Assembly: GCF_029338515.1 (NCBI RefSeq)
Contig: NZ_CP119988.1
Coordinates: forward strand, 4,631,481 to 4,695,480
DNA length: 64,000 nt
Direction: 5' to 3'
Source: Haloglomus litoreum
Lineage (GTDB): Archaea; Halobacteriota; Halobacteria; Halobacteriales; Haloarculaceae
Each line of letters begins with the position of its first letter. Within the stretch, counting starts at the first letter, position 1. Under the pieces are notes generated by a model. The model searched no databases, was not told the DNA's origin, and saw only the letters and a program-made list of their open reading frames with translations. Of the stretch, positions 55,662-63,782 are shown in pieces. The position numbers were made by a program, and so were the translations under genes.

Positions 55662-56075
55662 TCAGCGGCGCCGGATGAGCGTCCGGATGAAGTTCTCGTC
55701 CTTGTGCAGCGTCTCGATGCGGTTGGCCGGGCCGATGACGGTCAGCTTCGACTCCTCGTTCTTCCCGAGGACGCGGCCCAGGAGCCCGGAGGTGTCACGA
55801 GTGCCGCCGGGGTAGGTCTCGATCTCGATACCGGTGAACCCGTTCCCGTCGCCGTCCGGCTGGATCTCGCCCATCGTCACCTCGATGAGCTTCGACTCCT
55901 CGTCGGGGTCGAGCCCGCGCTCGAGGATGACGATGTTGCCATCGCGGACGCCATCGAGGATGAGGCGGATCTTCTCCATCGTCCGGAGCCCCTCCATCCG
56001 CTCGGCGCTGATCAGGTCGATCTGGACGCCGTCCATGGGGCTGTTCCCGTCGTCACCGGTGGTTAGCTCTGCCAT
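55662..56075 (-). CDS. oapB: Origin-associated protein OapB (DUF2073)
   Basis: 137 residues. Blocks QIDLISAERMEGLRTMEKIRLIL, GNIVILERGLDPDEESKLIEVTMGEI and RDTSGLLGRVLGKNEESKLTVIGPANRIE match DUF2073 (OapB/ArvB family). Its start is 4 nt after the oapA stop. Function unknown, but consistently linked to oapA and to the origin. Confidence 0.9.
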   Translation of the reverse strand: MAELTTGDDGNSPMDGVQIDLISAERMEGLRTMEKIRLILDGVRDGNIVILERGLDPDEESKLIEVTMGEIQPDGDGNGFTGIEIETYPGGTRDTSGLLGRVLGKNEESKLTVIGPANRIETLHKDENFIRTLIRRR

Positions 56076-56079
56076 CCTA

Positions 56080-56709
56080 TCACCCGAAGTACTCCGCGAT
56101 CTTGTCGTAGACCTCGTCCATGTTGTCGCCCTCGAGGGCCGACAGCGGGACGGTCTCGTGCTGGGGGAACGCGTTCCGGATGCGCTGGACGGAGGCGTCC
56201 TCCAGGTCGATCTTGTTCGCGAGAATCAGCACCGGGAGGTCCTGACTCTCGATGATGCCGATCAGCATCGTGTTCACCTGCGTGAACGGGTCCGTCGCGG
56301 CGTCCAGCACGTAGATGACGCCGTCGACGTCCTCCCGGAGCCAGTGCATCGCCTCGGCGACGCCCTCGGTCGCCTCGCGCGACCGCCGGATGGCGTCGTC
56401 CTCCTCGATGTCGTGCTCCAGGAACTCGGTGTAATCGACCTTGGTGGTCACGCCAGGCGTGTCCACGATGTCGATGTTCACCGTGCTGCCGTTCCGTTTG
56501 ATCTCGACGTTCTCTTTCCGACGCGCCCGGCGCGTCTCGTGCGGTACGTGGCTCTCCGGGCCCACCGCATCGCCCGTCCAATCACGGGCGATGCGGTTCG
56601 CCAGGGTGGTCTTCCCCGCGTTGGGGGGACCGTAGATGCCGATCCGCTTCGGCTCGTCGGCCGCGAAGAGCTCCGAAATACTCGATCTGATGCTTGTGAG
56701 CAGACCCAT
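56080..56709 (-). CDS. oapA: Era-like GTP-binding protein OapA
   Basis: 209 residues from the ATG at 56709. G1 GPPNAGKTT (residues 27-35), G3 DTPG (83-86), G4 NKID (in LILANKIDLED) and G5-like PLSALEGDN identify a small GTPase of the Era-like/ArvA group. The CTTAAG at 56775-56780 gives a promoter with a roughly 40-nt leader. It is the gene next to the origin region and reads away from it. Confidence 0.9.
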   Translation of the reverse strand: MGLLTSIRSSISELFAADEPKRIGIYGPPNAGKTTLANRIARDWTGDAVGPESHVPHETRRARRKENVEIKRNGSTVNIDIVDTPGVTTKVDYTEFLEHDIEEDDAIRRSREATEGVAEAMHWLREDVDGVIYVLDAATDPFTQVNTMLIGIIESQDLPVLILANKIDLEDASVQRIRNAFPQHETVPLSALEGDNMDEVYDKIAEYFG

Positions 56710-56993
56710 CCTATCCTCCCGCACCCAGGCCCGATGGACCGGGGCGCTCTGGCGGTACTGCCGAACCCGAACCACTTAAGTCTGCGTCAGACATACATAT
56801 ACAATCAGATATATTCTAGACGGAGACGGCCGTTTCGAGCCCCGAATCGGCCGTCTGACGCACGTCATCCGGAATATACCTCAGCAAAAATACAATTTCT
56901 CGGTCAGTGTAGCGCGGGTTCTCGCCCGGCAGTCAGCCCCCCATCGGGGTCCTGGGCGACTCGATCGGATGCGACCTGCTGGAGTTCCCTGGG

Positions 56994-57042
56994 CAGCGAG
57001 ACGTGGACAGCGAGACGTGGACAGCGAGACGTGGACAGCGAG
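56994..57042. repeat. 14-bp tandem repeat in the origin region
   Basis: CAGCGAGACGTGGA repeated 3.5 times without mismatch, followed by CAGCGAG. Confidence 0.8.
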
Positions 57043-57145
57043 AAGCGATACGGGCGGGATGCCAGCGAAGATATCGAGTCGGGGGACATCGAGCCTTGGA
57101 GACGAGAGATGGGAGACGGAAAGTGGGGTCGGAGTTGACGAAGCC

Positions 57146-57177
57146 GGACCCCCCCACCCCTTCGTTTCGGGTGGAAC
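57146..57177 (-). repeat. Origin recognition box, left, inverted
   Basis: Read on the minus strand: GTTCCACCCGAAACGAAGGG, then GTGGGGGGGTCC. Exact reverse complement of 57399-57430. Contains the TTCC-N4-GAAACGAAGGGG core plus a long G-string. Confidence 0.85.
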
Positions 57178-57229
57178 CGAAATCGGGTGGGGAGAGGTGG
57201 CTCGTAGCGGAGGTCTACGGCAACCATAT

Positions 57230-57366
57230 AGGACTCTGAGAGAACTCTAGAAGTCTTCTCGCTAGTCTAGAGCGGTTCTGTCTGGACTCCGTCCATCCAA
57301 ACCGCTTTCTGCTAGTTCTACGGGTATCGTTATGGTATCTTTGATATAAAACTTGCTAGTTCTAAC
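57230..57366. other. AT-rich stretch between the ORBs, probable duplex-unwinding element
   Basis: Markedly AT-richer than its surroundings, with CTAGTTCTA/CTAGTCTAGAG-type strings (CTAG occurs four times) and GATATAAAACTTGCTAG at the right end. Position between inverted ORBs is that of a DUE. Confidence 0.6.
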
Positions 57367-57398
57367 AACCCCGCCGGGGGACCCCACCGCCTGATGCT

Positions 57399-57430
57399 GT
57401 TCCACCCGAAACGAAGGGGTGGGGGGGTCC
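57399..57430 (+). repeat. Origin recognition box, right, direct
   Basis: GTTCCACCCGAAACGAAGGG, then GTGGGGGGGTCC; perfect inverted partner of 57146-57177, 221 bp apart. Confidence 0.85.
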
Positions 57431-57570
57431 CACTCCCGACCACCCCGACTCCTCCAACCCAGCTTCTCAGGCCCCGTCCCGCTCACCGCCATCCCCAGCC
57501 CACGACACCTCCACAGCTGACCGCCACCCCCTCCCCCAACCCGTCGGACCAGCGACCCCCTACCGAGTAC

Positions 57571-57690
57571 CCGCCATCTCGCCAACTGCCATTCCGCCAA
57601 CCGCCATCTCGCCAACTGCCATTCCGCCAACCACCATCCCGCCAACCGCCATCCCGCCAGATGCTAACTCGACAACCACCAACACGCAAA
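57571..57690. repeat. 15-bp minisatellite (about 8 units) between ORB and orc1
   Basis: Alternating units CCGCCATCTCGCCAA and CTGCCATTCCGCCAA, each twice, then diverged units to 57690. The period of 15 keeps an open frame on both strands but neither translation looks real. Confidence 0.8.
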
Positions 57691-57818
57691 CTACCAGCTC
57701 CGGTAGAGTCCCCCTACCACGAACCCCCCGCGACACCCCTCCGTGCTCGACACCTGTTGCCAGCGTGGTACGGACCGGACGTGTCTCCCATCGCTCTGCC
57801 CCCATCATCACCACAACG

Positions 57819-57826
57819 CTTAAGAT
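57819..57826 (+). promoter_or_regulatory. Probable TATA element of orc1/cdc6
   Basis: GCTTAAGA; predicted transcript start near 57850 would leave a leader of about 160 nt that includes the degenerate ORB at 57937-57960. Confidence 0.45.
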
Positions 57827-57936
57827 GTTCACAACCACCCGTTCTTCTGCATCAACTGGAACCCCGACTTGTCTCATCTTGGGGGATTCGGGCCGCTCAC
57901 CGCGTCTAACGGCCCGAGTGTGTGCTCGCGCGGCGG

Positions 57937-57960
57937 ACTTCCACCTGAAACTGGGGGGAA
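57937..57960 (+). repeat. Degenerate ORB-like element near the orc1 start
   Basis: CTTCCACCTGAAACTGGGGG resembles the ORB core with a shortened spacer before the G-string; 50 nt before the orc1 ATG, where Orc1 binding could autoregulate. Confidence 0.5.
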
Positions 57961-58009
57961 CTACACCACGCCGACGCGGACTGCCGACGCGGATCGAAAG
58001 GACACCAGT

Positions 58010-59917
58010 ATGACCGACACAGATGGACACGACGAACACACGGCAGAGGAGCGGACCGAGGACCAACCGGGTAGTGTGATCGAGGCCGACTCGGTCGCCG
58101 ACGGCGCGGCCGACAACAACGCGGCCGACAACAGCGGTGGGGTCGAGGAGGCCGGGACGGGTGACGAGGGCAGTCCCGTGGTGACCGACCATCCGGAGGC
58201 GGAAGCCCCCGATGGGACGGAATCCGAGGGGCCAGTATCCGACGGGACGGTATCGGACACGGAGCTGTCGGACGCCGGGACCGTCACCGAGGAGCCATCG
58301 GACGCGGTCGATGGGGCGCTCGACGGGTCCGTCGGCGCACCCGACGACCTCTCCGCACCGGACGGCGCCTCCGTGCGTGGCGGCACGCGCTCGGGAACGG
58401 CCTCGGACACGGACGGCGCCGTTTCCGACGGGGCTGCCGGCGCGAGTGCGGACGACACGCTCGGAGAGGTCGACCTCGACCTCGACGAGATCGTCCTCGA
58501 CGACGAAGGTGAGGACCCGGACGAGGCCTCGCGAGGCCTGTTCGACGACCTCCTCTCGGGCGAGCCCATCTTCGAGAACAAGGAGGTCCTCCGGCCCTCC
58601 TACACGCCCCATCGGCTCCCGCACCGCGAGGAACAGATCAACAACATGGCGACCATCCTCGTCACCGCGCTCCGGGGGGACACGCCCTCGAACATCCTCA
58701 TCTACGGGAAGACCGGGACCGGAAAGACCGCGAGCGCGAAGTTCGTCAGCGAGGAACTGGAGTCCACCAGCCAGAAGTACGAGGTCCCCTGCGAGGTCGA
58801 GTACATCAACTGCGAGGTCACCGACACGCAGTACCGGGTCCTCGCCCAGCTCGCGAACAAGTTCATCGAGAAGAACGAGCAGGTCGTCGAGGAGAAACTG
58901 GCGGACCTCCGCGACGTGGCCGACCGCCTCGAGGAGGAACCCGCGGCCGACGCGCTCGCGGGGACGGAGTTCGCCACCTGCGAGGCGCTCGAGGCCCGCA
59001 TCGAGGAACTCGAGGCCGACCTCGAGGAGTTCGAACCGGTCCCCATGACGGGGTGGCCGACCGACCGCGTCTACTCGGCCTTCTTCGACGCCGTCGACTA
59101 CCACGAGCGCGTGGTCGTCATCATGCTAGACGAGATCGACAAGCTCGTCGAGAAGTCCGGCGACGACACGCTCTACAACCTCTCGCGGATGAACTCCGAA
59201 CTCGAGAACTCCCGCATCTCCATCATGGGCATCTCGAACGACCTGAAGTTCACCGACTTCCTCGACCCGCGGGTCAAGTCGAGCCTCGGGGAGGAGGAGA
59301 TCGTCTTCCCGCCGTACGACGCCACCCAGCTCCGCGATATCCTCCAGCAGCGCGCGGACGTCGCGTTCAAACCGGAATCCCTCACCGAGGACGTCATCCC
59401 CCTCTGTGCCGCCTTCGCCGCCCAGGAGCACGGGGACGCGCGACGTGCCCTCGACCTCCTGCGGACGGCGGGTGAACTCGCCGAGCGCGACCGCACCGAG
59501 ATGGTCAACGAGGAGCACGTCCGGCAGGCCCAGGAGAAGATCGAACTCGACCGCGTGGTCGAGGTGGTCCGCACCCTGCCCACGCAGTCGAAACTGGTCC
59601 TCTACGCCACCACGCTGCTCGAGAAGAACGGCGTCCACAACATCAACACCGGCGAGGTGTTCAACATCTACAAGCGCCTCTGCCAGGAGATCGACGCCGA
59701 CGTGCTGACCCAGCGCCGTGTCACGGACCTCATCTCCGAACTCGACATGCTGGGCATCGTGAACGCCGTCGTCGTCTCGAAGGGACGGTACGGCCGGACC
59801 AAGGAGATCTCCCTCTCGGTCCCCATCGAGGAGACCGAGGCCGTCCTCCTCTCGGACTCGCGCATCGGCGAGGTCGAGGACGCACAGCCCCTCGTCCAGA
59901 CCCGGTTCGACAACTGA
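58010..59917 (+). CDS. orc1: Origin recognition protein Orc1/Cdc6
   Basis: 635 residues from the ATG at 58010. Residues 1 to about 175 are an unusually long, acidic Asp/Glu/Ser/Thr/Gly region; the conserved protein begins at LFDDLLSGEPIFENKEVLRP. AAA+ motifs: Walker A YGKTGTGKT (to Thr240), Walker B VVIMLDEID (Asp374, Glu375), sensor 1 IMGISNDLKF, and sensor 2 region EHGDARRALDLLRTAGELA. A C-terminal winged helix (about 530-620) binds the ORB. It initiates replication at the adjacent origin. A longer TTG-initiated frame from 57869 is unlikely. Confidence 0.95.
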   Translation: MTDTDGHDEHTAEERTEDQPGSVIEADSVADGAADNNAADNSGGVEEAGTGDEGSPVVTDHPEAEAPDGTESEGPVSDGTVSDTELSDAGTVTEEPSDAVDGALDGSVGAPDDLSAPDGASVRGGTRSGTASDTDGAVSDGAAGASADDTLGEVDLDLDEIVLDDEGEDPDEASRGLFDDLLSGEPIFENKEVLRPSYTPHRLPHREEQINNMATILVTALRGDTPSNILIYGKTGTGKTASAKFVSEELESTSQKYEVPCEVEYINCEVTDTQYRVLAQLANKFIEKNEQVVEEKLADLRDVADRLEEEPAADALAGTEFATCEALEARIEELEADLEEFEPVPMTGWPTDRVYSAFFDAVDYHERVVVIMLDEIDKLVEKSGDDTLYNLSRMNSELENSRISIMGISNDLKFTDFLDPRVKSSLGEEEIVFPPYDATQLRDILQQRADVAFKPESLTEDVIPLCAAFAAQEHGDARRALDLLRTAGELAERDRTEMVNEEHVRQAQEKIELDRVVEVVRTLPTQSKLVLYATTLLEKNGVHNINTGEVFNIYKRLCQEIDADVLTQRRVTDLISELDMLGIVNAVVVSKGRYGRTKEISLSVPIEETEAVLLSDSRIGEVEDAQPLVQTRFDN

Positions 59918-60004
59918 CACCGACGGCCGCGTCCCACCCCGGTTCGCCAACTTCCGACCTTCTACACGATACATCCTAGAAATATTTTGTATATATCCAT
60001 AAAA

Positions 60005-60817
60005 TCAAGTGTAGATATTAAAAATCGAAATTCTATCATTTAAGAGCGTAGAACGACATTGTTCATGGCTCCAGCCGCATCGTCGGGGTGTGTCCGGTGT
60101 CGCGTCCCGTGCCGCGGCCGTCCCGCCCCGGGTGGGGTCGGTCGCAGCCGTCAGTATCTGGTCGTCCGCCCAGAGGCGGATGTTGCCGAGCCAGGGGATG
60201 CGGAACTCGGCGGTCCCCACGACCCAGGCGGGTCTGACGACCGGTGAGAGTCCCATCACCTGGTCGTAGCGGTCGTTGGTCGTGGGGTTGTCGCCTTTGG
60301 TGATGAAGCCGGCGTGGGGTGCGGGACACTGGGAGAGTTCGCCGCAGCTCCGGGCGCCCCCGAGGTACGCCGGGTCGGCCTTGCCGTTGGCGACCCAGTT
60401 CTCGCTCTCGTTGACCCAGAAGCGGGCCCGGTGGATGATGGGGGTCCCGGTTGCGTCGCCTCGGGGCTGGTAGACGATGACGTCTCCGGGTGCGCCGAAC
60501 GTCCGGTAGCCGGTCTCAGCACCCGTACGAGCCGGAACCACTCCGGTCTCGGCGTGGGCCCGGTCCGGCGCGAACCGGTGTTCCTCGACCACGAACACGA
60601 GGTCACCGCGGTGGAGGTTGGGTTCCATCGACCCGGAGGTGACGGCGACCATCGGGGGCCACAGCCCGCTGACCGCGAACAGCAACAGGCCGACGAGGCA
60701 GACGACGCCGACGGTCGAGAGGACCTCGCGGACGTAGACCACGGCACCGCTGTCGGTCGCGAGGAACCACTGGACCCGCTCCCGGAGGGTCTCGGGGTCG
60801 TCGTTGACCACGCCCAC
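60005..60817 (-). CDS. Signal peptidase I, archaeal Sec11 type (copy 1)
   Basis: 270 residues. N-terminal membrane helix (VGVVCLVGLLLFAVSGLW), then the catalytic Ser in TSGSMEPNLHRGDLVFVVEEH, the His in IIHRARFWVNESENW and Asp in TKGDNPTTNDRYDQ, followed by WVVGTAEFRIPWLGNIRLW. It removes Sec signal peptides at the membrane. The last roughly 25 residues (CRSTLLNDRISIFNIYT) are encoded by AT-rich DNA unlike the rest and unlike the paralogue, suggesting a shifted or lost original stop. Upstream neighbour is a close paralogue. Confidence 0.9.
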   Translation of the reverse strand: MGVVNDDPETLRERVQWFLATDSGAVVYVREVLSTVGVVCLVGLLLFAVSGLWPPMVAVTSGSMEPNLHRGDLVFVVEEHRFAPDRAHAETGVVPARTGAETGYRTFGAPGDVIVYQPRGDATGTPIIHRARFWVNESENWVANGKADPAYLGGARSCGELSQCPAPHAGFITKGDNPTTNDRYDQVMGLSPVVRPAWVVGTAEFRIPWLGNIRLWADDQILTAATDPTRGGTAAARDATPDTPRRCGWSHEQCRSTLLNDRISIFNIYT

Positions 60818-60953
60818 GCACTCCGGGCCACCGGCTGAATATCTTCCCCCTCGGTCCCATCTCCCCGACGCTCGGTGCTGTCCACACAGCCGCTCGCTCT
60901 CGGTACGGCCCTGTCACCTCCCGCTCGCCTCCCTCTGTCCCCGGGTCGCCCGC

Positions 60954-61856
60954 TCAGGCCCAGGTGCACTGCCCAGGGGTGCCGCTCGACCCCGCACCGG
61001 TTCCGGCGGCTGCCGCGCCGGTCAGCTCCGGTCCGAGTGTGCTCTGCCCGGCCCAGAGGCGGATGTTGCCGAGCCAGGGGATGCGGAACTCGGCGGTCCC
61101 GACCACCCACGCTGGCTTCACGGGTTCCGACAGGCCCGACACCTGGTCGTAGCGGCCGTTCGCGTCACCCTTGGTGATGAAACCGGCGTGGGGGGCGGGG
61201 CACTGCGAGAGCTGGCCGCAGCTCTCGGCGGTCCCGAGATGCTCGGGCTGGGCCTTGCCGTTGGCGACCCAGTTCTCGCTCTCGTTGACCCAGAAGCGGG
61301 CCCGGTGGATGATCGGCGTCACCGTCGTCCGGCCGTCGGGGTTGTAGACGATGACGTCACCGGGGAGCTGGAACTTCCGGTAGCCGGTTCGTTCGCCGGT
61401 TCGGTAGGGGACGACGCCGGTGTCCTCGTAGGCCGCCCCGGCTGCGAGGCGGTGCTCCTCCATGACGAACACGAGGTCGCCGCGCTGCATGTGCGGGTTC
61501 ATCGACCCGGATTCGACGGCGACCATCGGGGGCCACAGGCCGCTGATCGCGAACAGCAACAGGCCGACCAGCAGCACGAGCGCGACGCTGGAGACGACCT
61601 CGCGGATGTAGACGACCGCGCCGTGGTCCGTCCGGAAGAACCACTTCACCCACTCGCCGGGCGTCTCGGGGTCCGGGTCCGAACCGCCGGCGGCGGAGAC
61701 GCCAGCCCTCGACGGGTCGTTCGGACCCGCCGTCTCCCGGGCTTCCGACTTCCCGGCGTCCGACCGTCGGGGCGTCCGCGCGTCGTCGGACGCCCCCGCA
61801 CCGTCGGGATCGCCGCTGTCGGCGGCATCACCGTCGCCCGCGCCGGGGTCACTCAT
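60954..61856 (-). CDS. Signal peptidase I, archaeal Sec11 type (copy 2)
   Basis: 300 residues. Same architecture as the neighbouring gene, with SSVALVLLVGLLLFAISGLW, catalytic Ser in ESGSMNPHMQRGDLVFVMEEH, His in IIHRARFWVNESENW and TKGDANGRYDQ, ending GQCTWA. It has an extra acidic, Ser/Asp/Ala-rich N-terminal region of about 60 residues. Long stretches are nearly identical in DNA to copy 1 (for example around 61061-61101 versus 60177-60217), indicating recent tandem duplication or gene conversion. Confidence 0.9.
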   Translation of the reverse strand: MSDPGAGDGDAADSGDPDGAGASDDARTPRRSDAGKSEARETAGPNDPSRAGVSAAGGSDPDPETPGEWVKWFFRTDHGAVVYIREVVSSVALVLLVGLLLFAISGLWPPMVAVESGSMNPHMQRGDLVFVMEEHRLAAGAAYEDTGVVPYRTGERTGYRKFQLPGDVIVYNPDGRTTVTPIIHRARFWVNESENWVANGKAQPEHLGTAESCGQLSQCPAPHAGFITKGDANGRYDQVSGLSEPVKPAWVVGTAEFRIPWLGNIRLWAGQSTLGPELTGAAAAGTGAGSSGTPGQCTWA

Positions 61857-61976
61857 CGCTCCAGAATTCCGCCCGACGGTGTTTCAACTAATCGGTAGTG
61901 CTCGGGTCCGGTTCACGGACAGCCCGACGCCGTGACGGCCCGTAGCGCTTTTGCCGGCTCCCGGCGAGGGTCTCCT

Positions 61977-63782
61977 GTGCCACTCGAGGAGCCGGTCGCG
62001 GTCGCACGCGAACTCGCCAGCCACGGGTTCAACGCCGACCGCGAGGCCGTCACCCTGCTGGCCAATGCGCCGGATCCCGAGGCAGCCCTCGCGCACGCCG
62101 TCGAACAGGCGCCGCCCGGGACGGCCAGGCTCACCGCCGCCGACGTCCGCCCGTCCATCGAGGCGACCGCCGGGGGCGGCAGGACCGGCGCTGGAACCGG
62201 CGCCGAAACCGGGACCGGGACCGCGGACCGGCCGGACACGACCGGGGAACCCGCCGCTGGCGACCGCTCGGCGGCTGCCAGCGACGGGGGAGCCGCCACG
62301 GTCACTGCGTCGGAACCCGCGGGCGACCGGCCGGCAGCCCACTCCGATACTTCGTCGAACGGTACGGGGGCCGACTCGGAGACGCTTTCGGAGAACGGTA
62401 CGGAGGCCGCGTCGAAGCCGCCGTCCGAACCGGATGCCGACCCCTCTGTTTCGAGTGGAGATAGTCGGAGCACTCCCGCCGAACCCGACTCCGGGACCGG
62501 TGATGGATACTCGACTCCAGTTGAAACGGAGGGGTCTGCCGTCGGCGGACGCGACCCGTCGCTCCGCTCCATCGAGATCAGTGGCGATATCACGGGACGC
62601 TCGACCGGCACCGGCCGGTACGAGGACTTCGTCGCGGTCTTCCGCGACCGCTACGAGCGGCTGTCGCGCCACCTGAAGGGCCGGGTCAACCACCGCTCGA
62701 CCGACACGCTCGGGAGTGCCGGCGGCGGTGGCGGGGAGGCCGGCCTCGTGGGGATGGTCGCGGAGATCAACTCCACCAAGAGCGGGCACTGGATGATCGA
62801 CCTGGAGGACACCCGCGGGACGTTCCCGTGCCTCGTCATGAAGGACAAGGACATCGCCGAGCACGTCGACGAGCTCCTGCTCGACGAGGTCATCGCCGTC
62901 GAGGGCTCCGTGAGCAGCGACGGGTCCATCCTCTTCGTCGACGACCTCCACTTCCCCGACATCCCGCGCACGTACCGGCCGAACACGGCCGACCGCCCCG
63001 TCCGGGCGGCGCTCATCTCCGACGTCCACGTCGGCAGCCAGGAGTTCCTCGCCGATGCGTGGTCCCGGTTCGCCGACTGGCTCCACACCGAGGAGGCAGA
63101 ACGCGTCGAGTACCTCTGCATCGCGGGCGACATGGTCGAGGGCGTCGGCGTCTACCCGGACCAGGACGAGGAACTCGACATCGTGGACATCTACGAGCAG
63201 TACGAGGCGTTCGCGGAGTATCTCAAGGAGGTGCCCGGCGACATGGAGATCATCATGATCCCGGGCAACCACGACGCCGTCCGCCTCGCCGAACCCCAGC
63301 CGGGCTTCGACGACGAACTCCGCGACATCATGGATGTCCACGACCCTCGCATCGTCGGCAACCCCTCCACGGTCACCATCGAGGGCGTCAATATCCTGAT
63401 GTACCACGGCGTCTCGCTGGACGAGGTCATCGCGGAACTTCCCGAGGAGAAGGCCTCCTACGACGAACCCCACAAGCCGATGTACCAGCTCCTGAAGAAG
63501 CGCCACGTCGCCCCGCAGTTCGGCGGTCACACCCGTCTGGCCCCCGAGGAGCAGGACTACCTCGTGATGGACGAGGTCCCCGACATCTTCCACACCGGCC
63601 ACGTCCACAAGTTCGGCTACGGGAAGTACCGCAACGTCCTCGCGGTGAACACGGGCTGCTGGCAGGCCCAGACGGAGTTCCAGAAATCGGTCAACATCGA
63701 CCCCGATACCGCGTACGCCCCCATCGTCGACCTCCACCGGCTTGACAAGCCGGACCCGATGACGATCTACGACTTCAATTGA
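61977..63782 (+). CDS. polD1: DNA polymerase D small subunit (DP1)
   Basis: 601 residues from a GTG at 61977. Residues 1-60 form a small helical domain; about 65-195 is a low-complexity acidic linker; the OB fold starts near 255 (GLVGMVAEINSTKSGHWMIDLED) and the calcineurin-like phosphoesterase domain follows with D-x-H (Asp349, His351 in SDVHVGSQEF), GDMVEG (Asp385), GNHD (430-433) and GHVHKFGYGK. This is the proofreading/structural subunit that pairs with DP2. The linker coding region contains an inverted pair of ORB-like sequences. Also called polB or dp1. Confidence 0.95.
   Translation: MPLEEPVAVARELASHGFNADREAVTLLANAPDPEAALAHAVEQAPPGTARLTAADVRPSIEATAGGGRTGAGTGAETGTGTADRPDTTGEPAAGDRSAAASDGGAATVTASEPAGDRPAAHSDTSSNGTGADSETLSENGTEAASKPPSEPDADPSVSSGDSRSTPAEPDSGTGDGYSTPVETEGSAVGGRDPSLRSIEISGDITGRSTGTGRYEDFVAVFRDRYERLSRHLKGRVNHRSTDTLGSAGGGGGEAGLVGMVAEINSTKSGHWMIDLEDTRGTFPCLVMKDKDIAEHVDELLLDEVIAVEGSVSSDGSILFVDDLHFPDIPRTYRPNTADRPVRAALISDVHVGSQEFLADAWSRFADWLHTEEAERVEYLCIAGDMVEGVGVYPDQDEELDIVDIYEQYEAFAEYLKEVPGDMEIIMIPGNHDAVRLAEPQPGFDDELRDIMDVHDPRIVGNPSTVTIEGVNILMYHGVSLDEVIAELPEEKASYDEPHKPMYQLLKKRHVAPQFGGHTRLAPEEQDYLVMDEVPDIFHTGHVHKFGYGKYRNVLAVNTGCWQAQTEFQKSVNIDPDTAYAPIVDLHRLDKPDPMTIYDFN
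62440..62462 (-). repeat. ORB-like element inside polD1 (inverted)
   Basis: Minus strand: TCTCCACTCGAAACAGAGGG then GT; partner of the direct element at 62513-62536, 50 bp away. Confidence 0.5.
62513..62536 (+). repeat. ORB-like element inside polD1 (direct)
   Basis: CTCCAGTTGAAACGGAGGGG then TC; encodes part of the acidic linker (about residues 179-187). Confidence 0.5.

Larger units (their letters stand above)
56710..58009. other. Probable chromosomal replication origin region (oriC1-type)
   Basis: 1.3 kb without genes between divergent oapA and orc1/cdc6. It contains a perfect 32-bp inverted pair of origin recognition boxes, an AT-rich stretch between them, 14-bp tandem repeats to the left, 15-bp tandem repeats to the right, and a degenerate third ORB close to orc1. 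All these are hallmarks of an archaeal origin. Activity is inferred, not demonstrated. Confidence 0.85.

Noticed and set aside
57869..58009. TTG-initiated N-terminal extension of Orc1
   Set aside because: Would cover the degenerate ORB and promoter-proximal DNA; the ATG at 58010 is a better start.
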